A stretch of 64,000 nucleotides of DNA from Rhizobium brockwellii (GCF_000769405.2 NZ_CP053439.1:992001-1056000); one strand, 5' to 3'; shown: positions 42,913-52,368, counted from the first letter of the stretch. Notes: a model not told the origin generated them from the letters alone. Translations and numbers: made by a program.

Positions 42913-44316
42913 ATGAAAGACTGGCATCCCGATCTCAGCCGCAGTAGCAGCCCCCGCTATATGGCGATCGCCGATGTGATCGAAATGGATCTGCGGAGCG
43001 GGCATCTGGTGGTTGGGGACCGGCTGCCGCCGCAACGCGAACTCGCCAAGCGGCTGAATGTCGATTTCACGACGGTGGCGAGAGGTTATGTCGAGGCGCA
43101 GAAGCGCGGGCTTGTGGATTCGCATGTCGGCCGAGGCACTTTCGTTACCGGTGGTGCCGACAAGGAGCGCCAGGGATTCGCGCCCGACGCCGCGCCCGAT
43201 CCCCGCCGCGCCTCCATCGTCGATTTCTCGATGAACATGCCCCCGGAGACGCACGACCCCGAGCTAATCGCCCGCATGCGCGAGGGCATGTCGGCGGTGG
43301 CGGCGAACCTCATTCCGCTGCTGCGCTACCAGGGTTTCGGCGGCTCCAGCATGGACAAGGAGGCCGCTGCCTCCTGGCTCAGCCGTCGCGGGCTGGTGCC
43401 CTCGCAGGAGCGCATCTTCGTCACACCAGGCGCCCATCCGGCCCTGCTGGCGATCTTCGGCCTGCTGGCAAAACCAGGCGAAACCGTGCTTTCGGAAATC
43501 ATCACCTATCCCGGCATGCGCTCGATCGCCGCCCAGCTGCGGCTCAATCTGACCGGTCTGCCGATGGACGAGGACGGTATCCTGCCGGACGCCTTTGCTG
43601 AAGCCTGCGAGAGATTGAAGCCGAAGGCGCTCTATCTCAATCCGACGCTGCAGAATCCGACGACGCTGACCATCCCGGCCAGGCGCCGCGAGGAGATTTG
43701 CGCGGTTGCCCGCAAATATCACGTGCCGATCGTCGAGGACGATGCCTACGGCTTCATTCCGCAGCACGGCCCGGCGCCGCTCGCGGCAACAGCGCCCGAT
43801 CTGACCTGGCATATCGGCGGGCTGGCGAAATGCATCGGCGCGGGTCTGCGCCTTGCCTATGTCGTGGCGCCGGACAGCAAGGCCGTGTGGCCCTTCGTCA
43901 GCGCCATGCGCGCCAACAATGTCATGGCCTCGCCGCTGACCGTGGCGCTCGCCACCCGCTGGATCGAGGACGGCACCGCCGATACGATCCTGCGTTTCAT
44001 CCGCGCCGAAGCCGCTGCCCGCCAGCAGATGGTCGCTGCCATCCTGCCAGCCGGCAGCTACCGCGCCGACCCGATCAGCTTCAACATCTGGCTGCCGCTC
44101 TCCAACGGCTGGACCCGTTCCACCTTCGGCAGCCATACCCGCTCTTCCGGCATCGGCGTCGTCGCAAGCGATGCCTTCACGGTCGATGGCGTCGCACCCG
44201 AGGCCGTGCGCGTCTGCCTTGGCGGGCCGATCACCCGGGAGAAACTGCAGGGCGCACTGGAATTCATGGCCCACGCGCTGGAAGGCCCGCCGGAAATGGC
44301 GGCTTCGTTTTTCTGA
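42913..44316 (+). CDS. MocR-type GntR regulator with aminotransferase domain
   Basis: A 467-residue PLP-dependent regulator. The winged-helix GntR domain is at about 10-78 (IADVIEMDLRSGHLVVGDRLPPQRELAKRLNVDFTTVARGYVEA); the class I aminotransferase-like part follows, with the PLP lysine in HIGGLAKCIGAGLRLAYV near residue 310 and LNPTLQNPTT near 240. MocR proteins usually control amine, amino acid or vitamin B6 genes next to them; here no such gene is adjacent. The ATG is chosen because the family begins directly before the HTH. Confidence 0.88.
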   Translation: MKDWHPDLSRSSSPRYMAIADVIEMDLRSGHLVVGDRLPPQRELAKRLNVDFTTVARGYVEAQKRGLVDSHVGRGTFVTGGADKERQGFAPDAAPDPRRASIVDFSMNMPPETHDPELIARMREGMSAVAANLIPLLRYQGFGGSSMDKEAAASWLSRRGLVPSQERIFVTPGAHPALLAIFGLLAKPGETVLSEIITYPGMRSIAAQLRLNLTGLPMDEDGILPDAFAEACERLKPKALYLNPTLQNPTTLTIPARRREEICAVARKYHVPIVEDDAYGFIPQHGPAPLAATAPDLTWHIGGLAKCIGAGLRLAYVVAPDSKAVWPFVSAMRANNVMASPLTVALATRWIEDGTADTILRFIRAEAAARQQMVAAILPAGSYRADPISFNIWLPLSNGWTRSTFGSHTRSSGIGVVASDAFTVDGVAPEAVRVCLGGPITREKLQGALEFMAHALEGPPEMAASFF

Positions 44317-44635
44317 CGCAGAAATCCGCCTTGAGCTGATCAGGCATGGACGAAATCCGGAAGCGGTCGGGAATCAGATCGGTCGCGCCCTAAGCTGTCC
44401 GGGCATGGCGAAGCATAGCCGTCACGTTTACGTCGTACCCGTCCATGCTGCCAGGCCTGGCTGCGGCCCCAAATTCTTTTTCAGAAATCTGCAGTCAGCT
44501 TGCCGCCAGCGCCGGGAGATCTGCGTCATTCTGACGAATTGACTGGTAATTTCTCCATAATGTAATTATATTGCATGCATACATATAAGGATATTGATTG
44601 CATCAATGTCCGCGGTACAGGAAAGCGAGATCGTC
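44317..44635. other. Gap without a supported gene
   Basis: Around 320 bases. The section 44545-44610 is AT-rich (TAATTATATTGCATGCATAC) and suitable for the promoter of the DUF983 gene. Nothing else is recognisable. Confidence 0.4.
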
Positions 44636-45004
44636 ATGGATACGGAATATCCCCCACTTCCTCCGATACAGACCGGCATTAGGGGACGCTGCCCGCGTTG
44701 CGGCCAGGGTCATATGTTCAAGGGCTTCCTGACGCTGCAGCCGGAATGCGAGGTCTGCGGTCTGGATTATTCCTTCGCCGATCCGGCCGACGGTCCGGCC
44801 TTCTTCGTCATCTGCTTCGCCTGCGTCCCGAGCGTGCTGCTCGGCGTCTGGCTGGAAGTGGCATTTTCGGCGCCGATCTGGGTGCAGCTTCTGGTCACCG
44901 GTCCCTTCATGCTCGCCACCTGCATTCCGCCACTGCGGCCGCTGAAGGGCTGGCTGGTCGCCAGTCAGTATTTCTACAAGGCGGAAGAGGGCAAGCTCGC
45001 CTAG
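44636..45004 (+). CDS. DUF983 family membrane protein
   Basis: About 122 residues. The zinc-ribbon-like pair RGRCPRCGQGHMFKGFL and PECEVCGLDYSFADPADGPAFFV is the DUF983 signature; two membrane helices follow (FFVICFACVPSVLLGVWLEVAF and VQLLVTGPFMLATCIPPL). The function is unknown; members are common in alphaproteobacteria, often near respiration genes. Earlier in-frame ATG codons at 44594 and 44606 are possible starts. Confidence 0.85.
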   Translation: MDTEYPPLPPIQTGIRGRCPRCGQGHMFKGFLTLQPECEVCGLDYSFADPADGPAFFVICFACVPSVLLGVWLEVAFSAPIWVQLLVTGPFMLATCIPPLRPLKGWLVASQYFYKAEEGKLA

Positions 45005-45022
45005 ATCCCGGTTCTATGGGGC

Positions 45023-45916
45023 CTATTTCAGCGTCGCGCGCAGGCGCGGCGTCGCGAAATCGAGCAGCGCCCGCAGTTTCAGGGGCACCAGTCCCTGCGC
45101 GGGATAGACGAGATGCACCGGCGCCGGCGGCGGTTCGAAATCTTGGAGCAGCGGCACCAGCAGGCCGGCCATCTCGGCGCGTGCGGCCTGGTAGGAGAGC
45201 ACGCGGGTGACGCCGAGGCCGGCGACAGCCGCATCGACCGCGGCCTCGGCGGTGTTGACGGCAAGCCGCGAGCGGATCGGCACCGCGAGATCATGTCTCC
45301 CTTCAATGAATGTCCAGCTCAGCATCGAGGTCATACCCTCGAAGGTGACGCAGTCGTGCCCGGCGAGATCGCCTGGATGCCGGGGGAGGGCGTGCCGTGT
45401 GAGATAGTCCGGGCTGGCATAGACTGTGCGGCGGATCGCGCCGAGCCTTGTGGCGATCAGGTTACTATCAGGCAGGTTGCCGATCCTCAGCGCCACGTCG
45501 ATATGATCCTCGACGAGGTTCGACAGCCGGTCGCCAAGCATCAGCCGCAGATTGATATCGGGATAGGCTTTCAGGAAATCCACGACGACCGGCAAGACAT
45601 GCAGCCGCCCGAAGACGATCGGCGCGGTCATCGTCAGCTCGCCCTTCGGGGCGCTGTATTCGCCGGCCGCCGTCCGTTCCGCCTCTTCCACCCGATCGAG
45701 AATTTCCCGTGCCGCCTCGACATAGGAGCGGCCGGCCTCTGTCAGCATGACCTTCCGGTTGCTCCGTTGCAGCAGCTGGGCGTTGAGATGTGCTTCCAGC
45801 TCCGAAACCTTGCGGCTGACGGTTGCGAGCGGGGATCGTAGATGCCGTGAGGCGGCCGAGAGGCTGCCCTGTTCCACAACGGCAAGAAGCACGGTCATAG
45901 CGTCGAGGCGGTCCAT
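45023..45916 (-). CDS. LysR family transcriptional regulator
   Basis: A 297-residue LysR regulator. The HTH is at about 1-60 (MDRLDAMTVLLAVVEQGSLSAASRHLRSPLATVSRKVSELEAHLNAQLLQRS), followed by the effector-binding domain and the usual CrgA-like sequence TAPIVFGRLHVLPVVVDFLKAYP. ATG behind GGAAGGATAG. It is divergent from the glutathione S-transferase gene and probably regulates it and the downstream PPOX gene. Confidence 0.9.
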   Translation of the reverse strand: MDRLDAMTVLLAVVEQGSLSAASRHLRSPLATVSRKVSELEAHLNAQLLQRSNRKVMLTEAGRSYVEAAREILDRVEEAERTAAGEYSAPKGELTMTAPIVFGRLHVLPVVVDFLKAYPDINLRLMLGDRLSNLVEDHIDVALRIGNLPDSNLIATRLGAIRRTVYASPDYLTRHALPRHPGDLAGHDCVTFEGMTSMLSWTFIEGRHDLAVPIRSRLAVNTAEAAVDAAVAGLGVTRVLSYQAARAEMAGLLVPLLQDFEPPPAPVHLVYPAQGLVPLKLRALLDFATPRLRATLK

Positions 45917-46058
45917 TCTATCCTTCCATGAATCGGTAAGATGCCTTCCAGATTAGCATTCTACTGCTGCTGGATGGAAGGCAGTAAATAGACCGCAGAT
46001 GGTTCGAAGCGGCCATCGCCAACCGCGTCCCGTCGATCGAAAGACCAAAGGAACCATC

Positions 46059-46670
46059 ATGAAACTCTACCATCACCCGCTTTCCGGCCATGCCCACCGG
46101 GCTCACCTGTTCCTGTCGCTGCTTGGCGTGCCCTATGAACTGGTCGAGGTCGACCTGGCGGCTGGCGCCCACAAGGCGCCGGACTTTCTGAAGCTCAATC
46201 CCTTTGGCCAGGTGCCGGTGCTCGACGACAATGGCACGGTCATTGCCGATTCTTCTGCCATCCTTGTCTATCTCGCGCGCAAATATGGCCGCACCGACTG
46301 GTTGCCGGAAGAGGCGGTGGCCGCGGCGCGGATACAAAAATGGCTCTCCGTTGCAGCAGGCGAGATCGCTTACGGACCCTGTGCTGCGCGCCTGGTCACG
46401 GTCTTCGGCGCCGATTTTCGCACCGACGAGGTGATTGCCCGGGCGCACCGCATTCTTGCGCTGATCGAGGCGGAGCTCCATAGCCGCAGCTTCCTGCTCG
46501 GCGACAATCCTGTGATCGCCGACGTGGCGCTATACAGCTACATCGCCAATGCGCCGGAAGGCAATGTCGATATCTCGGCCTATCCAAGTGTTCGTGCCTG
46601 GCTTGCCCGCATCGAGGCCCTGCCGGGTTTCGTCGGTTTTCGCAAGACGAAGATTGGCCTTGCCGCGTGA
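46059..46670 (+). CDS. Glutathione S-transferase
   Basis: A 203-residue GST. The thioredoxin-like part has [23 protein letters not shown] and the cis-Pro motif [29 protein letters not shown]; the helical C-domain has [16 protein letters not shown] behind AAAGGAACC. It overlaps no gene but is followed after 59 bases by a PPOX-fold protein on the same strand, a frequent pairing in detoxification operons under LysR control. Confidence 0.9.
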   Translation: MKLYHHPLSGHAHRAHLFLSLLGVPYELVEVDLAAGAHKAPDFLKLNPFGQVPVLDDNGTVIADSSAILVYLARKYGRTDWLPEEAVAAARIQKWLSVAAGEIAYGPCAARLVTVFGADFRTDEVIARAHRILALIEAELHSRSFLLGDNPVIADVALYSYIANAPEGNVDISAYPSVRAWLARIEALPGFVGFRKTKIGLAA

Positions 46671-46729
46671 CAAGCCGCCGGGGCAGGTCGCTGTCCCGGT
46701 TCCCAAATGCTGCCCAAAAGGAGGCCGTG

Positions 46730-47662
46730 ATGCAGGAACAGACAAGACAGGACGCCACATCGCCCTGGCATGCGGGCGAACTCGCCATGCAGCGCAGTGT
46801 CGGTGTCGCCGAACGCATGGACGGGCCGGGCCGGAATTTCGTCCGCAAGGCCATGCCGGAGCAGCATCGCGCCTTCTTTCCGATGCTGCCTTTCGTCGTG
46901 CTTGGCGCGGTCGATGCCAAGGGCGATGTCTGGGCAACGGTCAGGGCCGAGCGCCCGGGTTTCATGGCCTCGCCGGAGCCGGAAATTCTCGAGGTCCGGC
47001 TGCCGCGCGACGCAGCCGATCCTGCCGATGCCGGCATGGAGGATGGTGACGCGATTGGAATGCTCGGCATCCAGCTCGAGACCCGGCGGCGCAACCGGCT
47101 GAACGGCGTGATCCGCAGGACGGAAGCTGGAGCTTTCCAGGTAGGTGTCGGCCAGAGCTTCGGCAATTGCCCGCAATATATCCAGCTTCGCTCTTCCGCC
47201 TTCGTCCGCGATCCGGATCTGCCGACGGCGATGCCGACGCTTCATTCCGGCCAACTCGACGATCGGGCGCTAGGGATGATCGAGGGCGCCGATACGTTTT
47301 TCGTCGCCTCTTATGTCGACCGCGACAATGGCGAGCGGCAGGTGGACGTATCCCATCGCGGCGGCAATGCCGGCTTCGTGCGTGTCGGCCCCGACGGCGT
47401 GCTGACCGTTCCCGATTTCCCCGGCAATCGGTTCTTCAACACGCTGGGTAATTTCCTCGTCAACCCGAAGGCAGGGCTGGTCTTCATCGATTTCGAAACC
47501 GGCGACATGCTGCAGATGTCGGGCAGGGCCGAGGTGCTGCTGGATTCGCCGGAGATCGCCACCTTTCAACGGGCGGAAAGGTTGTGGCGTTTCACGCCGC
47601 AAAAGATCGTGCTTCGCCCGGATGCCCTGCCGCTGCGGTGGCGCCTGCCTCCCGGCCTTTGA
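46730..47662 (+). CDS. Pyridoxamine 5'-phosphate oxidase-fold (PPOX class) protein
   Basis: A 310-residue flavin-binding protein. Two split-barrel parts are visible: HRAFFPMLPFVVLGAVDAKGDVWATVRAERPGFM (about 40-75) and GADTFFVASYVDRDNGERQVDVSHRGGNAGFVRVG with FPGNRFFNTLGNFLVNPKAGLVFIDFETGD (about 185-265). The family is that of pyridoxamine-phosphate-oxidase-like proteins paired with GST or ferredoxin modules. The substrate is unknown. ATG behind AAAGGAGGCC; an upstream ATG at 46667 is less likely. Confidence 0.85.
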   Translation: MQEQTRQDATSPWHAGELAMQRSVGVAERMDGPGRNFVRKAMPEQHRAFFPMLPFVVLGAVDAKGDVWATVRAERPGFMASPEPEILEVRLPRDAADPADAGMEDGDAIGMLGIQLETRRRNRLNGVIRRTEAGAFQVGVGQSFGNCPQYIQLRSSAFVRDPDLPTAMPTLHSGQLDDRALGMIEGADTFFVASYVDRDNGERQVDVSHRGGNAGFVRVGPDGVLTVPDFPGNRFFNTLGNFLVNPKAGLVFIDFETGDMLQMSGRAEVLLDSPEIATFQRAERLWRFTPQKIVLRPDALPLRWRLPPGL

Positions 47663-47693
47663 GAAACGCAGCCTCGAACCGACTTGCCAATCA

Positions 47694-47711
47694 TTGTACC
47701 GATCAGTACAA
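47694..47711. promoter_or_regulatory. Inverted repeat TTGTAC-N6-GTACAA, candidate TetR operator
   Basis: A perfect 6-6-6 inverted repeat in the 84-base gap upstream of the DUF1348 gene, with a further GTAC 13 bases on. The TetR-type gene two positions downstream is the likely binder. The site would overlap the promoter. Confidence 0.55.
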
Positions 47712-47746
47712 CGATAACCGTCAGTACAGGAGCGCCCGGAGAACCT

Positions 47747-48208
47747 ATGTCCAGCCTCGTCCCGCCTTTCACCCTTGAGACCGCCACCCAGAAAGTCCGT
47801 CTTGCCGAGGATGGCTGGAACAGCCGTGATCCCGAGCGCGTCTCGCTCGTCTATACGCCGGACAGCCGCTGGCGCAACCGCGCCGAATTCGTCACCGGCC
47901 GCGCCGAGATCGTCGCTTTCCTCACCCGCAAATGGGTAAAGGAGCTGGATTACCGGCTGATCAAGGAGATCTGGGCCTTCACCGATCATCGCATCGCCGT
48001 GCGCTTCGCCTATGAATGGCACGATGACAGCGGCAATTGGTTCCGCTCCTATGGCAACGAGAACTGGGAATTTGACGCCGGCGGCTTGATGCAGCGCCGC
48101 TTCGCCTGCATCAACGACCTGCCGATCCGGGAATCGGAGCGCAAGTACCATTGGCCGCTCGGCAGGCGGCCGGACGACCATCCCGGTCTGACTGAACTCG
48201 GCCTCTAA
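47747..48208 (+). CDS. DUF1348 (NTF2-like) family protein
   Basis: A 153-residue protein of the SnoaL/NTF2-like fold. DUF1348 signatures: [70 protein letters not shown] and [12 protein letters not shown] at the end. The family occurs next to TetR regulators; its function is unknown. ATG behind GGAGAACCT. It is followed after 20 bases by a TetR gene on the same strand. Confidence 0.9.
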   Translation: MSSLVPPFTLETATQKVRLAEDGWNSRDPERVSLVYTPDSRWRNRAEFVTGRAEIVAFLTRKWVKELDYRLIKEIWAFTDHRIAVRFAYEWHDDSGNWFRSYGNENWEFDAGGLMQRRFACINDLPIRESERKYHWPLGRRPDDHPGLTELGL

Positions 48209-48228
48209 ACACGCCAGGGAAGCCACGG

Positions 48229-48789
48229 GTGAAGACCGTCTACGAACGCGCCGACATCGTACCGCTGCTCGCCGAAATCTTCCGCGAGCTCGGCTATGAG
48301 GGCACGTCGCTCAGCCGCATCACCGAACGCACCGGCATCGGCAAGGGCAGCCTCTACCACTTCTTTCCGGGCGGCAAGGAGGAGATGGCAAGATCGGTGC
48401 TCGCCGATGTCGATGCCTGGTTCGAACATGCGATCTATCGGCCGCTGAGAAAAGACGACGCCCATCGGGCGATCGCGGCGATGTGGACAAATGTGAATGA
48501 CTACTTCCGCTCCGGCCGCCGCATCTGCCTCGTCGGTGCCTTCGCGCTTGACGATACCCGCGAGCGGTTTTCGGCAGCGATCGGCGACTATTTCATCCGC
48601 TGGATCGACGCCTTGCGTTCGGCGCTGATGCGGGCAGGCTGCCCGGAGGAGGAGGCGCAAACGCTCGCCGAGGAGGGCGTCTCCGGTATTCAGGGCGCAC
48701 TGGTGCTGTCGCGTGCGCTTGATGACAGGATGGTTTTCACCCGATCGTTGGACACGCTGGCGAAACGGCTCGATGCTGTGATGCGATGA
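48229..48789 (+). CDS. TetR/AcrR family transcriptional regulator
   Basis: A 186-residue repressor. HTH: IFRELGYEGTSLSRITERTGIGKGSLYHFFPGGKEEMA (about 14-50); the C-terminal domain TetR_C_LmrA/YxaF-like has ALDDTRERFSAAIGDYF. GTG start, close behind the DUF1348 stop, so it is probably in one operon with it and regulates it through the site at 47694. Confidence 0.9.
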   Translation: MKTVYERADIVPLLAEIFRELGYEGTSLSRITERTGIGKGSLYHFFPGGKEEMARSVLADVDAWFEHAIYRPLRKDDAHRAIAAMWTNVNDYFRSGRRICLVGAFALDDTRERFSAAIGDYFIRWIDALRSALMRAGCPEEEAQTLAEEGVSGIQGALVLSRALDDRMVFTRSLDTLAKRLDAVMR

Positions 48790-48931
48790 GGGGCGGTAAT
48801 GTGATGAGGGGCAAACCGCTGGGGCGTCTATTGCCCTGTGAAAAATTCACCCGGCCACGATCGACTGGCCGGGGCATTGATCGGACGCTGGGCGGCGCTC
48901 GATCTTACATTGGTAGCGCTTTGCGTATATT

Positions 48932-49063
48932 TCAGCGTTGCTGTTGAGGCTGCTGGGCCGGGCGCGTATTTTCCCGTTCAGGGCGAATCTGGCGCCATTC
49001 GTTTTCCATCTGGTCGACGACATGCTGGGGAATGGTGGTTTGGGTACTGGCGGGCGTCTGCAT
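48932..49063 (-). CDS. Small Gln/Arg-rich protein, 43 residues
   Basis: MQTPASTQTTIPQHVVDQME, followed by NEWRQIRPERENTRPAQQPQ. ATG behind a very good GAGGAGACTTCC site. The middle (VDQMENEWRQIRPE) has a helical amphipathic pattern. It may be a conserved small rhizobial protein; the function is unknown. Confidence 0.5.
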   Translation of the reverse strand: MQTPASTQTTIPQHVVDQMENEWRQIRPERENTRPAQQPQQQR

Positions 49064-49219
49064 CGGAAGTCTCCTCTGTTCGTGGTAAGGCTTCGGGGCA
49101 GGAAGATGCATTGCACAAGACAAAAGGCGTGTAAATCAGTGGCTTAAACACTTTAAACGATTAAATAGAATTTAATCGATTAAGACGGTTTTAACCATGA
49201 CATTCGAGGGAAGCGCGGA

Positions 49220-49924
49220 ATGGTTGTCCACATGGACCGGGCATTCTTTTTCGATACGGTACGGCACGGACTCTTCAAGGGAAACCTGACTCAGCCTCAG
49301 GTAGTGGGCATCACCGCGATTCTCGACGCCTGGGAACAACGGTTTGCCGATGCCGACCGGCGGTGGCTCGCCTATATCCTCGCAACCGCTTATCACGAGA
49401 CCGCCTATACGATGCAGCCGGTGCGTGAGACGTTGGCGGAAAGCGATGCGCGCGCGGTCGAGATCCTCGAGACGGCCTTTGTCGCAGGCCGGCTCTCCTG
49501 GGTAAAGACGCCCTACTGGCGGCCGGACGAGGATGGCCGCAGTTGGCTCGGACGCGGCCTGGTGCAGCTCACCCATAAGCGGAACTACGAGGCGATGAGT
49601 GGGCTGACGGGGATCGACCTCGTTGCCGACCCCGACCGGGCGATGGAGATGGATGCGGCGGTGACGATCCTGATCGAGGGCATGCTGCAGGGAAGTTTTA
49701 CCGGCCACAAGCTCGCCGATCACCTGAACGCGACGACCGCGGATTGGGTGAATGCGCGCCGCATCGTCAATGGCACCGACCGGGCGGAAAAGCTCGCCGC
49801 CTATGCCATGGTCTTCGATGCGGCGATACGTCCCGATGCGGCCCGTGGCATGCTCGCGCGGTTGAAGGCCTGGGGCGCGCGTGTTATCGCCCGGCTGACA
49901 GCTGGAGCGCCGCGCCTCCGATAG
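49220..49924 (+). CDS. Glycoside hydrolase family 19-like (chitinase/endolysin-type) protein
   Basis: A 234-residue protein with the lysozyme-like GH19 fold: RWLAYILATAYHETAYTMQPVRETLAES contains the catalytic Glu (YHETA, about residue 59), and WLGRGLVQLTHKRNYEAMSGLTGIDLVADPDRAM is the second conserved block. It has no signal peptide. Such proteins act as phage endolysins or peptidoglycan hydrolases. No phage genes are near. ATG behind GAGGGAAGCGC; an internal ATG at 49232 is also possible. Confidence 0.85.
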   Translation: MVVHMDRAFFFDTVRHGLFKGNLTQPQVVGITAILDAWEQRFADADRRWLAYILATAYHETAYTMQPVRETLAESDARAVEILETAFVAGRLSWVKTPYWRPDEDGRSWLGRGLVQLTHKRNYEAMSGLTGIDLVADPDRAMEMDAAVTILIEGMLQGSFTGHKLADHLNATTADWVNARRIVNGTDRAEKLAAYAMVFDAAIRPDAARGMLARLKAWGARVIARLTAGAPRLR

Positions 49925-49974
49925 GTGCGCCAAGGTCGCTTCATCATTTTGATAAATCTGACAGGAGCTTCCGC

Positions 49975-50280
49975 GTGATCCGTCATATCGTATTCTTCAC
50001 CGTGCAGGAGGAACATCTGCAGGAGGTGAGGGCCGGGCTTTCTATACTGACCGGCATTCCGCATGCGCGGCTGCTGGAAATCGGCACCAATGTGAAGACC
50101 GATCAGCTGGGCACCGAGATCGATCTCGTAGTCTATGGCGAATTCGACGACGAGGCGGCCCTTGCCGCCTACAAGGCGCATCCCGATTATCAGCTCTCGA
50201 TCGATCGCGTGCGGCCGCTCCGGGAAAAGCGCATCGCCGCCGACTACGATAACCGCACGGCTGTGACGCGGCCGCTCTGA
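49975..50280 (+). CDS. Dabb (stress-responsive alpha/beta barrel) family protein
   Basis: A 101-residue protein with the dimeric alpha/beta-barrel pattern: MIRHIVFFTVQEEHLQEVRAGLSIL, DLVVYGEFDDEAALAAYKAHPDYQ. This is the Dabb/DUF718-like type; the function is uncertain in bacteria (stress-related or aromatic-acid chemistry). GTG start behind ACAGGAGCTT. It follows the GH19 gene by 50 bases. Confidence 0.88.
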   Translation: MIRHIVFFTVQEEHLQEVRAGLSILTGIPHARLLEIGTNVKTDQLGTEIDLVVYGEFDDEAALAAYKAHPDYQLSIDRVRPLREKRIAADYDNRTAVTRPL

Positions 50281-50519
50281 CCTGCGAGAGCGTTTGGCCA
50301 CGCTGTATTCCATTGAAATTTCAACTGGATGAATGATTTTCCGGATTCGGGTCGCCCGGAAGCTGACTCAACTTCCGAAGCACCGGACTCAACTTTCGAA
50401 AAAGCGGCGGCAAGCGATTCAAAAGATTCGTCAAAAGCGGCTTCTGGTTCATGATCTGGTTGCCGCAGCGGTTGCGGCGTATGGACGGAAAGCCGCGCTC
50501 GTCCATGCTTGGATGATAA

Positions 50520-51746
50520 TCAAGAGACATTAAGAATGGCTGACTCTGATGCGCGGGCACCGCGCACCAGCGCCATCAGCATCAGCACGAAGGCCAGCGA
50601 CAAGGCCGCGAGAACGGCGCAGGCAAAGAGCGCTGGGCCGGTGCCGGCGCGGTCGAGGATGGCGGTGAAGATGACCGGGGCGATGGCGTTGGCGAGATTT
50701 TGCGGCAGCGACAGCCTGGCCGATTGCAGTCCGAATTCGCGCGGTGAAAACAGCGCCAGCGGCAGCAGCGCGCGGGCGACGGTCATGACGCCGGTGCCGA
50801 AGCCATAGAACAGGGTGAAGGTGACGAGCAGCGGTGTCGACGGGCTGGCGACCAGCATCATCAGGAAACTGATCATCATCAGGCTGATGCCCATGACCGC
50901 GCTGAGCATGGGGTTGCCGTGCCGGCCGAGCAGCATGTCGAGGAAGCGCGCCGAGATGCCAAGGAAGCCGCGCGCCGAGCCGAGCTGCAGCGCGAAGGCT
51001 GGCGAGGCGCCGGACTGGCGGAAGATTTCGAGCAGCGACGGGGAGATGCCGAAGGTGACGAAGGTCGAGATCGTCGTCGTCGCGGCAATCAGCAGGAAGG
51101 CTTTGCGCTGCTTGGCCTTTGACAGCGGCACCGGGGCGATTTCGGCTGTGCCGCCTTCGACATGTGTTGCGATCGGCTTCGGCAGGGCGAAAAGATGCAG
51201 CGGCAGACAGATGAAGAATTGCAGCGCTGCGCAGACCAGGAAGGTGAGGCGCCAGCCGACCGCCTCGTTGAGCAGGCTGAGGATCGGCCAGAAGATGGCG
51301 CTCGAAAGCCCGGTGAACAGCATCAGGATGGCGATGACGCGTTTGCCGTTCGCCCCTTCGCGCTCGACGACGGCGGTATAGGCCGGCGCCGAAAGACCAA
51401 ATGCGCCGCCGATGCCGATGATGACCCAGGCGCTGGCATAAAGCACGATGCCGTTTGCGGCGGCAAGCAGAAGCAGCCCGAGCGCAAAGGTCAGCGAGGC
51501 GGCCGAAAGCACACGGGCAGCACCATAGCGGCCGAGCCATCGGCCGGTCGCCGGACCGACAATGGCGCTGACCACCATCATGATCGTCAGGCCGGCAAAC
51601 GCCACTTCGTTCGCCAGGCCGAGATCCGGCGCGACGACGCGGCCCATGACCCCGAGCATGTCGAACGTCGTGCCCCAGCCGATCAGCTGGGTAACGGCAA
51701 GGACGGTGACCGTCTGCGCCGAGCGGAAGCGGGAGGATTTTGGCAT
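50520..51746 (-). CDS. MFS transporter
   Basis: A 408-residue major facilitator with about 12 helices. The start TVLAVTQLIGWGTTFDMLGVMGRVVAPDLGL is of the kind found in putative transporters near Bcr/CflA and oxalate/formate-type families. GRWLGRYGAARVLSAASLTFALG gives motif A and VIGIGGAFGLSAPAYTAVVEREG lies in helix 5. The substrate is unknown. It stands alone, convergent with the Dabb gene. Confidence 0.85.
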   Translation of the reverse strand: MPKSSRFRSAQTVTVLAVTQLIGWGTTFDMLGVMGRVVAPDLGLANEVAFAGLTIMMVVSAIVGPATGRWLGRYGAARVLSAASLTFALGLLLLAAANGIVLYASAWVIIGIGGAFGLSAPAYTAVVEREGANGKRVIAILMLFTGLSSAIFWPILSLLNEAVGWRLTFLVCAALQFFICLPLHLFALPKPIATHVEGGTAEIAPVPLSKAKQRKAFLLIAATTTISTFVTFGISPSLLEIFRQSGASPAFALQLGSARGFLGISARFLDMLLGRHGNPMLSAVMGISLMMISFLMMLVASPSTPLLVTFTLFYGFGTGVMTVARALLPLALFSPREFGLQSARLSLPQNLANAIAPVIFTAILDRAGTGPALFACAVLAALSLAFVLMLMALVRGARASESAILNVS

Positions 51747-52119
51747 TGGTGCTGAAACGGTCTGAAATGTGGGGGCGGCAAGGACATAACAGTTTCAACC
51801 GGCCCGTGAAAGCTGCGGTCGGCAGGAATCGGAACGGCGCGGCCGATTCGCAGACAAAGACTGTGGTGTCGGTCCCGCCGGCTCCCCGCCTTTACGGGAG
51901 CTGATAAAGAACGCGTGGATAAGGCTGGAGGCCATCGTTTTTGGATGGAATGGCGGTGGCCGTAGTTTGCTGCCGCGGCGTTTTCCAGGCCCTGAAACCG
52001 GCTGCCTCGAACAGTCGAGAACAGTTCTAAACACCCTGCATTACAGCGCATTCATTTGCCATTCAGGTCGCGTGAGTACATATTCGGGGCAAGTTGGCAT
52101 TACCTTGAAAGCATAACAC
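51747..52119. other. Gap between MFS and feuN
   Basis: 373 bases between the minus-strand transporter and the plus-strand feuN-feuP-feuQ genes. Promoters for both must lie here. I see no named element, repeat or plausible gene. Confidence 0.45.
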
Positions 52120-52368
52120 ATGGCCTTTCCTCTGAGCGTCGCAGCATTGGCCGCCGGACTGGTGGTATCGGCGCCCTCACCGGACGCCACGAGCACTTTT
52201 GTCGTGCGTATCGGAGGCGATTGCAGCGCTGCCGCTGCCCAGGTCGTCGAGCAGACCGGCGGCCAGCTGCTGTCGGTGCAACCGGTGGGCGACACCTGCA
52301 TCATCACCGTTCTTGTGCAGGGCAATGGACAGCGCCCACGCAAAGTCACGGTAAAGGTTCCGATGTAG
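52120..52368 (+). CDS. feuN: Small exported protein, FeuN-like modulator
   Basis: An 82-residue protein with a signal peptide (PLSVAALAAGLVVSAPS) and a short beta-rich mature part with two cysteines (GGDCSAAA, GDTCIITV) that could form a disulfide. It lies 55 bases before feuP. In Sinorhizobium meliloti a periplasmic protein of about the same size, FeuN, is encoded beside feuP-feuQ and restrains FeuQ signalling. Size, export signal and place fit; I cannot compare sequences directly. Confidence 0.65.
   Translation: MAFPLSVAALAAGLVVSAPSPDATSTFVVRIGGDCSAAAAQVVEQTGGQLLSVQPVGDTCIITVLVQGNGQRPRKVTVKVPM

Noticed and set aside
50321..50533. Small frames on both strands with repeated LRKLS / LTQLP-like segments
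   Set aside because: The segment contains a short imperfect repeat that makes both strands look regular; no ribosome binding site on either strand.
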